A DNA stretch of 64,000 nt from contig NZ_JAJALK010000002.1 in NCBI RefSeq assembly GCF_020523825.1, forward strand, positions 186,001 through 250,000, written 5' to 3'. The notes under the pieces are model-generated. The model made no database searches. It had not been told where the DNA came from and saw nothing but the letters and a program-made list of their open reading frames with translations. The stretch is from Methylobacterium brachiatum (lineage in GTDB: Bacteria > Pseudomonadota > Alphaproteobacteria > Rhizobiales > Beijerinckiaceae). A program made the position numbers and the translations under genes. Shown here piece after piece: positions 37,467-43,904 of the stretch (position 1 is its first letter; each line of letters starts with the position of its first letter).

Positions 37467-38600
37467 TTACGGCGTCAGCTCGTGGCCGGAATAGTCGATC
37501 TTGCCGTCCGGGCCCTTCGTCCAGACGTGCATGACGTAGTCGAGCCGGGTGATGTCGCCCTTCGTGTCGTAGGCGATCGGGCCGATGACGGTCTCCACCG
37601 GCTTGCCCTGGTGCAACCAGTCGGCCAGCGCCTTGCCGTCGGCGGAGCCGGTCTCGGCCACCGCCTTGGCCAGCACCTGCACCGCCGCGTAGGCGTAGAG
37701 GGTGAAGGCCTCGGGATCGATGTTCTTGGCCTTGAACGCGGCCACCGCCGCCTGGGCGTTCGGGTTCTTGCGCGGGTCGGCCGGGAAGGTCATCAGCGTG
37801 CCCTCGGCGGCCGGGCCGGCGATCTGGGCGAATTCCTTGTCGGCCACGGCATCGCCGCCCGCCACGATCGCCTTGAGGCCCTGGTCGTGCATCTGCCGGA
37901 GGATCAGCCCGGCCTCGGTGTGGTAGCCGCCGTAATAGACGAGATCGACATTGGCGGATTTCAGCTTGGAGACCAGCGCCGAGTAATCCTTCTCGCCCGG
38001 GTTGATGCCCTCGACCATCACGGTCTTGCCGCCCTTGGCCTTGAACGCCTTCTGGGTCTCGTCGGCCAAGCCCTTGCCGTAGGGGGTCTTGTCGTGGACG
38101 AAGGCGATGCGCTTGTCCTTGAAGTGATCGGCCAGATACGCGCCGGCGACCGCGCCCTGCTGGTCGTCCCGTCCGCAGGTGCGGAAGGTGTTCCACATCC
38201 CGCGGTCGGTGAACTTCACGTTCGTGGAGGCCGGGGTGATCTGGATGATGCCGGCGTCGAGATAGACGTCGGAGGCCGGGATCGACACGCCGGAATTGTA
38301 GGTGCCGACCACCATCTTGACCCCGGCGCCGGCGAACTTGTTGGCGACCGAGACGCCCTGCTTCGGGTCGGAGGCGTCGTCGCCGACCACGCTCTCGAAG
38401 GTCCGGCCCTTGATGCCGCCGGCCTTGTTGATGTCCTCGATCGCCTGGCTGGCGCCGTTCTTCACCTGCGCCCCGAAGGCCGCGTAGGGGCCGGTCAGCG
38501 GTGCGGCGATGCCGATCTTCACCGGGCCGCCCTTGTCCTGCGCCTGCACGGCGCCCGCCGTCAGGAGCCCAAGGAGACAAAACGCCAGGGTTGCTCTCAC
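37467..38600 (-). CDS. Branched-chain amino acid ABC transporter substrate-binding protein (copy 1)
   Basis: A 377-residue periplasmic binding protein of the LivK/LivJ family (peripla_BP_6). The signal peptide is MRATLAFCLLGLLTAGAVQA with cleavage after VQA. The ligand pocket region KIGIAAPLTGPYAAFG, the duplicated-lobe motif ASDPKQGVSVANK, and SVSIPASDVYLDAGI are clear. A nearly identical gene lies directly upstream. No permease or ATPase genes are nearby, so it must share a transporter encoded elsewhere. Confidence 0.93.
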   Translation of the reverse strand: MRATLAFCLLGLLTAGAVQAQDKGGPVKIGIAAPLTGPYAAFGAQVKNGASQAIEDINKAGGIKGRTFESVVGDDASDPKQGVSVANKFAGAGVKMVVGTYNSGVSIPASDVYLDAGIIQITPASTNVKFTDRGMWNTFRTCGRDDQQGAVAGAYLADHFKDKRIAFVHDKTPYGKGLADETQKAFKAKGGKTVMVEGINPGEKDYSALVSKLKSANVDLVYYGGYHTEAGLILRQMHDQGLKAIVAGGDAVADKEFAQIAGPAAEGTLMTFPADPRKNPNAQAAVAAFKAKNIDPEAFTLYAYAAVQVLAKAVAETGSADGKALADWLHQGKPVETVIGPIAYDTKGDITRLDYVMHVWTKGPDGKIDYSGHELTP

Positions 38601-38704
38601 GATACGCTCCCAGATCGAACAGGGCGCCCCCGGGGCAGGGCGGGGCGGTTACCCGGAACGCGCCGCCGATCCGGCGGCGCGCGCGTCACGGCGCGGCGCC
38701 GGTC

Positions 38705-39838
38705 CTACGGCGCGACCTCGTTGCCGGCGTAGTCGATCCGGCCGTCCGGGCCCTTCTTCCAGGCATAGATGACGTAGTCGGGCCGGGTGAGGTCGCCCTT
38801 CTTGTCGTAGGCGATCGGGCCGACCACGGTGTCGATCGTCTGGCCCTGGTGCAGCCAGTCGGCCAGCACCTTGCCCTCGCTCGAGCCGGTCTCGGCCACG
38901 GCGCGGGCGAGCACCTGCACGGCCGCGTAGGCGTAGAGCGTGTAGGCGTCGGGATCGATGTTCTTGGCCTTGAACGCGGCGACCGCCGCCTGGGCGTTCG
39001 GGTTCTTGCGGGCATCCGGCGAGAAGGTCATCAGCGTGCCCTCGGCGCCGTCGCCGGCGATCTGCACGAATTCCTTCGGGGCGAGGCCGTCACCGCCGAC
39101 CATCGTCGCCTTCAGGCCCTGGTCGCGCATCTGGCGCAGGATCAGCCCGGCTTCCGTATGGAAGCCGCCGTAATAGACCACGTCGACATTGGCCGATTTC
39201 AGCTTGGAGACCAGCGCCGAGTAATCCTTCTCGCCCGGGTTGACGCCCTCGAACAGCACCTCCTTGCCGCCCTTGGACTTGAGCGTCATCTGCGTCTCCT
39301 GAGCCAGGCCCTTGCCGTAGGCCGACTTGTCGTGGACGAAGGCGATGCGCTTGTCCTTCAGGTGCGCGGCCAGATACGTGCCGGCCACGACGCCCTGCTG
39401 GTCGTCGCGGCCGCAGGTGCGGAAGGTGTTCCACATCCCGCGCTCGGTGAACTTCACGTTCGTGGAGGCCGGGGTGACCTGGACAATGCCGGCATCGAGA
39501 TAGACGTCGGAGGCTGGGATCGACACGCTCGAGGCGAAGGCGCCGACCACCATCTTGACCCCCTCCGCGGCGAGCTTGTTGGCCACCGAGACGCCCTGCT
39601 TCGGGTCGGAGGCGTCGTCGCCGACCACGCTCTCGAAGGTCCGGCCCTTGATGCCGCCGGCCTTGTTGATGTCCTCGATCGCCTGGCTGGCGCCGTTCTT
39701 CACCTGCACGCCGAAGGCCGCGTAGGGCCCGGTCACGCCGGCGGAGATACCGATCTTCAGCGGGCCGCTCTTCTCCTGGGCCTGCACGGCACCGATCGTC
39801 AGAAGACCAGCAATGGCCATCGACAGTATTGTTCTCAC
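38705..39838 (-). CDS. Branched-chain amino acid ABC transporter substrate-binding protein (copy 2)
   Basis: A 377-residue paralogue of the gene downstream, with identical length and long identical blocks such as NGASQAIEDINKAGGIKG. The start is a GTG at 39838 (VRTILSMAIAGLL), which aligns with the ATG of copy 1; the longer open frame is not signal-peptide-like. The signal peptide ends at GAVQA. Differences cluster in and around the cleft (TGPYAAFGVQ, VVGAFASSVS), so the pair may bind different ligands. It is the upstream member of a likely tandem duplication. Confidence 0.92.
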   Translation of the reverse strand: MRTILSMAIAGLLTIGAVQAQEKSGPLKIGISAGVTGPYAAFGVQVKNGASQAIEDINKAGGIKGRTFESVVGDDASDPKQGVSVANKLAAEGVKMVVGAFASSVSIPASDVYLDAGIVQVTPASTNVKFTERGMWNTFRTCGRDDQQGVVAGTYLAAHLKDKRIAFVHDKSAYGKGLAQETQMTLKSKGGKEVLFEGVNPGEKDYSALVSKLKSANVDVVYYGGFHTEAGLILRQMRDQGLKATMVGGDGLAPKEFVQIAGDGAEGTLMTFSPDARKNPNAQAAVAAFKAKNIDPDAYTLYAYAAVQVLARAVAETGSSEGKVLADWLHQGQTIDTVVGPIAYDKKGDLTRPDYVIYAWKKGPDGRIDYAGNEVAP

Positions 39839-40238
39839 GCCCGCCCCCGCGCTCAAAGATGAAGCCGCGCCTGCAGCCTGAGGCAACAGCGCGACCAGAC
39901 TCGTGGGTCGCCCACCGATCTGCAGCGACACAGGCTTGAGCTTGTTTTCAACCTGACCCGCCGTCAAGGCCGCAAGCATTCGGGATGCCGCGCGCGGGTT
40001 TCATCTGACGCGGTTCCAGGGCCGAAGCCGCGACGCGGGCGGGCCTGGCTCGCGGAATGAGGGTGTGGGGTGGCGAGCACCGCTCGGCGGCGGCACGGCC
40101 CGGGAACGCCCCCGAGGCCGGGGTTTCAGCGCGCGAAAACGCCTCCCCGGCACGTGGCGCCGAGGAGGCCCTGTCATGTCCCGTCGTCTGCGAAAGCGAG
40201 ACCGATCGCGGCCTCAGCCCCGCGTGCCGGCGGTCCGG
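39839..40238. other. Intergenic stretch upstream of binding-protein copy 2
   Basis: About 400 bases without a supported gene. The left end must contain the promoter for the tandem binding-protein genes; no clear -35/-10 pair is seen. The right end contains a hairpin terminator for the next minus-strand gene. Open frames here translate to Arg/Gly/Ala-rich noise. Confidence 0.5.
40136..40169 (-). terminator. Hairpin terminator candidate of the 40239-40562 gene
   Basis: GCCTCC (40141-40146) and CGGC (40148-40151) pair with GGAGGC (40164-40169) and GCCG (40159-40162), with one bulged base on each side. On the minus strand a TTTT stretch follows after one G (40139-40136). It lies about 70 bases beyond the stop of the small secreted-protein gene. 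Confidence 0.55.
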
Positions 40239-40562
40239 TCAGCAGCTCAGGCGGCGGCCCTCGCGACGCCCGAAGGTCCGGTAATGCGCCGCGCCGGATT
40301 CCATCTGGCCGTTCGACACCGCCCGGCGGACGTCCGGGTTGCAGCGCAGGTACTCGCGCTCGTCGAACCCGCCATAGGCGCGCTCGCCGTAGCCGCGATC
40401 CCCCCGATAGCCGCGGTCACGACCCCGGTAATCGTCGTCGCGATCCCGGCCGCCGTAATCCCGATCCCCGTAGCCGTAATCGGGGCCGCGCTGCGCCTGA
40501 GCCGGACCGAGTGCGGACATCACGCCGAAGCCGACGGCGACCGCTGCCAAAAACGCTTTCAT
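40239..40562 (-). CDS. Small secreted Tyr/Arg/Gly/Asp-repeat protein with NPDV/HYxxFG C-terminal module
   Basis: A 107-residue exported protein. The signal peptide is MKAFLAAVAVGFGVMSALG with cleavage after AQA. Residues about 25-66 are a low-complexity tract of YGDRD, YRGRDRG and YRGDRGYG units. The last 40 residues form a compact module: EYLRCNPDVRRAV, then AAHYRTFGRREGRRLSC. This NPDV...HYxxFGxxEGR pattern occurs in many secreted or surface bacterial proteins, often in repeats, with unknown function. Two cysteines, one at the very end, could pair. Confidence 0.75.
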   Translation of the reverse strand: MKAFLAAVAVGFGVMSALGPAQAQRGPDYGYGDRDYGGRDRDDDYRGRDRGYRGDRGYGERAYGGFDEREYLRCNPDVRRAVSNGQMESGAAHYRTFGRREGRRLSC

Positions 40563-40669
40563 CGTACCTGTCTCCTATCGGAGGCTTGAAACGCGGTGCG
40601 CCGCAGATGGTTCGATCGGCCTCCGGAGCCGTCTCGGGCGCGCCGGATCCGGCCGCGGCGCGGCGCATG

Positions 40670-40706
40670 AAAAAGGCCCGGCCGCGGTCTCCGCCACGGC
40701 CGGGCC
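40670..40706 (-). terminator. Rho-independent terminator of the Met/Arg-rich protein gene
   Basis: On the minus strand GGCCCGGCCGTGG (40706-40694) pairs with CCGCGGCCGGGCC (40687-40675), one mismatched pair, around CGGAGA. Five T residues (40674-40670) follow. It lies 42 bases beyond the stop of the gene at 40749. Confidence 0.85.
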
Positions 40707-40748
40707 TGCGATGGGCGACCCGGGACGCGGCCCGGGCGGCGTCCCGCC

Positions 40749-41012
40749 TTACATGCGGTGCATCATCTCGCGGCGCATCATGCGGTGACGCATCTCCCGG
40801 TGCATCATGCGACGCTCCATGTGCCGGCGCATCATCCGGCGCTCCATGTGGCGACGCTCCATCCGGCGCTCCATGCGGTCCATCTGGACGGTCGAGACGA
40901 TGTCGGCCGGGGCGGCGACGGCGCCGGGCGCGAGCGGGGCGGCGGAAGCGGGGGTCGCGACGGCGGCGCCGAGGGCGGCCAGCAGGGCCGCGGTGAGGAT
41001 CGTGGTGCGCAA
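40749..41012 (-). CDS. Small secreted protein with Met/Arg/His/Glu-only tail
   Basis: An 87-residue exported protein. The TTG at 41012 is chosen because GAGGAAA lies just upstream and because it gives a clean signal peptide (LRTTILTAALLAALGAAVATPASA). The mature part begins APLAPGAVAAPADIVSTVQ. Its last 46 residues contain 15 Met, 17 Arg, 6 Glu, 5 His and only three other residues, in repeats such as MERRMMRRH and MMHREMRHR. Such Met/His-rich periplasmic tails suggest copper or other soft-metal binding, or oxidant scavenging. No known family is recognised. A strong terminator follows. Confidence 0.72.
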   Translation of the reverse strand: MRTTILTAALLAALGAAVATPASAAPLAPGAVAAPADIVSTVQMDRMERRMERRHMERRMMRRHMERRMMHREMRHRMMRREMMHRM

Positions 41013-41233
41013 AGGATGTTTCCTCTCGTGCCGCCATCGGGGGGCGGTGGTTTCTCTAGGAACCGTGAGCGGAGCAAATCCTTCCCGGGTCCAGCCCAGC
41101 AAGCCGCAGGCTGCCGAGATGGTTCCGTGGCGGCCCGGACCGGGCGCGACGCCGCGCGCCTGATCGCGAGGTCGTGACGGGCGCGGATCCCCGGCGGCCG
41201 CCGGGCCGCGGCCGGAGAGGCGGGTCAGGCCGA

Positions 41234-41785
41234 TCAGGCTTCCAGGCGCGGCACCGCGCCGGGGGTCGGCAGCGGGTGGCTCACGCTCGTCGTACCCAGA
41301 TCGCCACGGGGCTGGCCGTTCAGCTCCGACGGGGCGGGGCGCGGCAGTTCCAGGGCCGGCAGCGTGATGCTTTTCGAGTCGTTGCGCAGCGTGATCTGCT
41401 TGACCGCAACGGCTTGCCGGCCCCGCATCAGCGGGTTTTGGCGCACGTAGCTGATGAATTCCTCGGCCGCCCGCAGCTTAGACTTGTTCTGCTCGGCCTC
41501 TTCCGCCCGGATCCGCTCGGCCTCGGCTTCCCGGATCTTGGCCTCCTGGGCCTGGTGCTGCAGTTCGAGCGACGCGAAAGCAAGCCCCGTCGCTGCACGA
41601 TCGAAGACAGAGCTCACGCGCAATGTCGGGCTGGAGAATAAAAGATAAATGCTGTTGGCGACCAGAAACGTCGTCACCAAAAACACGCCCAGATCGGCCA
41701 CGTGCCCGCTGACGGTCCAGAAGACCAGCACGACCGCCAACGATAGGACGGAGAGTCCGAGAAGAATATACCGCAACGCTGACAT
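41234..41785 (-). CDS. Two-pass membrane protein with cytoplasmic coiled coil, unknown
   Basis: A 183-residue protein. Two transmembrane segments lie at about 5-25 (RYILLGLSVLSLAVVLVFW) and 30-51 (DLGVFLVTTFLVANSIYLLF). A charged heptad-like coiled coil follows at about 72-108 (LQHQAQEAKIREAEAERIRA, EEAEQNKSKLRAAEEF). The C-terminal third is Pro/Ser-rich and probably disordered. I do not recognise a named family. A good promoter precedes it. No neighbour suggests a role. Confidence 0.72.
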   Translation of the reverse strand: MSALRYILLGLSVLSLAVVLVFWTVSGHVADLGVFLVTTFLVANSIYLLFSSPTLRVSSVFDRAATGLAFASLELQHQAQEAKIREAEAERIRAEEAEQNKSKLRAAEEFISYVRQNPLMRGRQAVAVKQITLRNDSKSITLPALELPRPAPSELNGQPRGDLGTTSVSHPLPTPGAVPRLEA

Positions 41786-42118
41786 GATCTAGCCTAAGTT
41801 CATTTTTTTGAACCGAATTGATGGATTTTATAAAGGTTTCGGCCCTGAAAGGCAAATCTAGCGGTACCTTCTGCGATCCACAGCCTTCGTTCCCGGCCTC
41901 GGCTGCGCGCCCTCGCACGCCCCGCTTCGGTGCGCCGCAGCCCTGCAACGGCCGGTCCTCCGGGACCGGGACGCCGCCCCATCCGTCGATGCGGACGGCG
42001 TCCCGGTCCGATGGCGCGCCGCGCCCGAGCCAAGCGCGGCTGTTGCCGACGCGCTCTATTCGCCCGGCGATTTCTGTTACATCCGGCTCATAAGCCCGCG
42101 CAGGTTCAGTAACCGGCA
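41786..42118. other. Divergent intergenic region upstream of the PAS-domain gene
   Basis: About 333 bases. The left 70 bases are AT-rich and hold the promoter of the membrane protein. The remainder is GC-rich with no supported gene; a promoter for the PAS gene is not evident. Open frames here are arginine- and proline-rich and unconvincing. Confidence 0.5.
41798..41855 (-). promoter_or_regulatory. Promoter of the two-pass membrane protein gene, with a downstream dyad
   Basis: On the minus strand TTGCCT (41855-41850) and TATAAA (41832-41827) are 17 bases apart, about 40 bases before the ATG. Between them and the start lies GTTCA-TTTTTT-TGAAC (41798-41813), a perfect 5-base inverted repeat that may be an operator. 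Confidence 0.6.
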
Positions 42119-42757
42119 ATGCGCGGGCGTACGATACCGATATCGGGGGATATCCTGTTGGACCATTCAGACGATGTCGTCTCCGAGGCGGCCCTGATCG
42201 CGGCGCTCGACGCCTCCGGCGGCGTCGGGTTCTGGATGTGGGACATCGTCAACGACGACGCGCGCGCCGATCCGGTCACGGCGCTGCTGTTCAACATCAG
42301 CCCGGCCCGGTCGAGGGCCGGGGTGAGCCTGGCCGAGATCCTGAGGGCGGTCTATCACGAGGACCAGGCGCACATCTCGCAGGTCATCCTGGATTGCGTG
42401 CAATCCGGCGGCTCCTACACGGCGGAATACCGGGTGCAGTCCCCGGAAGGCCGCCTGCGCTGGCTCTTCACCCGCGGGCATTTCTACCTGGACGAGGCCG
42501 GCCATCCCACGACCGGCCGGGGCGTCGTCGTCGAGATCTCGGACAGCAAGCCCACCAGAACCGCCTTCGCGACCCGGGACGGGCGCACGATCGAGGACGC
42601 GCTGAACAAGACCGCCGATTTGTGCCTGTCCCTGCACAACGCCGTATCGGAATTCGGTGACCCGCGCATCGTGGCCCTGACCGAGACCCTGCTGCTCGAG
42701 ATCGGCAAGCACTTGGCCGACCGGCAGCGCTCCGGGCCGAACCCGTCCCTGCATTGA
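42119..42757 (+). CDS. Orphan PAS-domain protein
   Basis: A 212-residue cytoplasmic protein with a single PAS/PAC sensor. The PAS core begins at ALIAALDASGGVGFWMWDIVND near residue 26 and ends at a PAC-like YRVQSPEGRLRWLFTRGHFY...GRGVVVEISD near residue 142. The C-terminal 65 residues are helical (LNKTADLCLSLHNAVSEF) with no kinase, cyclase or DNA-binding domain. It may act by protein-protein contact. A TTG at 42158 with GGGGGA upstream is an alternative start. Confidence 0.78.
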   Translation: MRGRTIPISGDILLDHSDDVVSEAALIAALDASGGVGFWMWDIVNDDARADPVTALLFNISPARSRAGVSLAEILRAVYHEDQAHISQVILDCVQSGGSYTAEYRVQSPEGRLRWLFTRGHFYLDEAGHPTTGRGVVVEISDSKPTRTAFATRDGRTIEDALNKTADLCLSLHNAVSEFGDPRIVALTETLLLEIGKHLADRQRSGPNPSLH

Positions 42758-42785
42758 CCGCGACGGGCGCGGGCCGGGGCGGCGC

Positions 42786-43109
42786 TCAGACCGCGTTACG
42801 CTGCTTCAGCCACAAGCCGAATTCCTGGACGACGGCCACGACCTTCTTCAGGCGCAGGCCGTCCTCGGTCAGCGCGTAATCCACCTTGACCGGCGTCGTC
42901 GGATACACGGTGCGCTTGATCAGGCCGGCGGCTTCGAGGGCGCGCAGATCCAGGGTGAGCATCCGCTGCGAGATGCCCGGCATGTCGCGCCGGAGCTCGT
43001 TGAAGCGCTTCGGCCCGTCGATCAGGTAGGACACCAGGAGCAGCCGCCAGCGGCCGCCGAGCAGGTGCATCGCGTGCTCTACGGAGCAGCCCGTCACGGT
43101 CTCCCTCAT
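42786..43109 (-). CDS. HxlR-family transcriptional regulator
   Basis: A 107-residue winged-helix regulator. CSVEHAMHLLGGRWRLLLVSYL at the N-terminus, then RFNELRRDMPGISQRMLTLDLRALEAAGLI and the YPTTPVKVDYALTEDG wing, are the family core. The Cys at position 8 is where redox-sensing HxlR proteins (for example HypR, QorR) keep their reactive thiol. It is divergent from a glutathione S-transferase gene, its likely target. Confidence 0.92.
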   Translation of the reverse strand: MRETVTGCSVEHAMHLLGGRWRLLLVSYLIDGPKRFNELRRDMPGISQRMLTLDLRALEAAGLIKRTVYPTTPVKVDYALTEDGLRLKKVVAVVQEFGLWLKQRNAV

Positions 43110-43132
43110 CGGCCTGGACCCCGGCCGGGCAC

Positions 43133-43160
43133 AGTATAATTCTTGTGCCCAACGCTCAAA
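43133..43160 (-). promoter_or_regulatory. Promoter candidate of the HxlR-type regulator
   Basis: On the minus strand TATACT (43138-43133) is preceded by TTTGAG or TTGAGC (43160-43154) at a spacing of 16 or 15 bases. It is about 25-30 bases before the HxlR ATG. Confidence 0.45.
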
Positions 43161-43207
43161 CTCTTGCGTTCTTCCGCCATTATCTCGTCTGCGCTAGGCA
43201 TAACTCA

Positions 43208-43223
43208 GGAAACCACGGTTTCC
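43208..43223. promoter_or_regulatory. Perfect dyad in the HxlR-GST divergent region
   Basis: GGAAACC-AC-GGTTTCC is a perfect 7-base inverted repeat centred about 45 bases before the GST start. HxlR proteins bind short dyads as dimers, so this is the most likely operator in the 150-base divergent region. Confidence 0.55.
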
Positions 43224-43259
43224 GACATCGCCGCAACAGCGCGTTTTCCGAGTCTATCC

Positions 43260-43889
43260 ATGAAGCTGTACTACATCCCCGCGAGCTGCTCGCTCGCGCC
43301 GCACATCGTCGCCCACGAGCTCGGGCTCGACCTTACCGTCTGCCGCGTCGATCACGCCACGCACAGGACGGAGGCGGGGGAGGATTACGGCGCCATCAAC
43401 CCGCACGGCTACGTCCCGGCGCTGGCCCTCGACGACGGCTCGGTCCTGCGGGAGGGCCCAGCGATCCTGCAATACCTGGCCGACCTGAAGCCGGAGGCGC
43501 GCCTGGCCCCGGAAAACGGGAGCCTCGCCCGCTACCGCCTCCAGGAGATGCTCGGATTCCTCAATTCCGAGATCCACAAGGGCTTCATTCCGCTGCTCTA
43601 CGCCCGGCTGGCGGGGCGCTGGGTCGAGACCGCCAAGCCCAGGCTCGCGGCGCGCTATGCCTGGATCGACGCCCAGCTCGCCGGGCGGGACTTCCTGATG
43701 GGCGGCCCCTTCACGGTCGCCGACGCCGACCTGTTCGCGCTCACCGGCTGGGGCCAGGCCCCGTGGCTGACCTCGTATGACCGGGCCGACATCCAGTTCG
43801 ACGACCTGCACAACCTCCGGGCCTGGTACGGCCGGGTGCGCGGGCGCCCCGCGGTGCGGCAGGCCCTGCAGGCGGAGGGGCTGCGCTAA
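43260..43889 (+). CDS. Glutathione S-transferase, beta-class-like
   Basis: A 209-residue protein. MKLYYIPASCSLAPHIVAHELGL is the N-terminal thioredoxin fold of bacterial beta-class GSTs, with the active-site Ser/Cys pair near residues 9-11. NPHGYVPALALDDG gives the cis-Pro and REGPAILQYLAD the glutathione-binding motif. The C-terminal helical domain has the N-capping box TVADADLFAL. Start MKLYY at 43260 excludes an unlike 39-residue extension. A divergent HxlR regulator suggests induction by electrophiles or oxidants. Confidence 0.92.
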   Translation: MKLYYIPASCSLAPHIVAHELGLDLTVCRVDHATHRTEAGEDYGAINPHGYVPALALDDGSVLREGPAILQYLADLKPEARLAPENGSLARYRLQEMLGFLNSEIHKGFIPLLYARLAGRWVETAKPRLAARYAWIDAQLAGRDFLMGGPFTVADADLFALTGWGQAPWLTSYDRADIQFDDLHNLRAWYGRVRGRPAVRQALQAEGLR

Positions 43890-43904
43890 GCCCCGGCCGG
43901 GCCC

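Noticed and set aside
40749-40900. Short repeats resembling a CRISPR or microsatellite
   Set aside because: The repeats are in-frame codon repeats of the Met/Arg-rich protein tail with irregular spacing and no spacers.
42158-42757. TTG start for the PAS protein
   Set aside because: It has a good GGGGGA site, but the ATG at 42119 is also open; kept as an alternative only.
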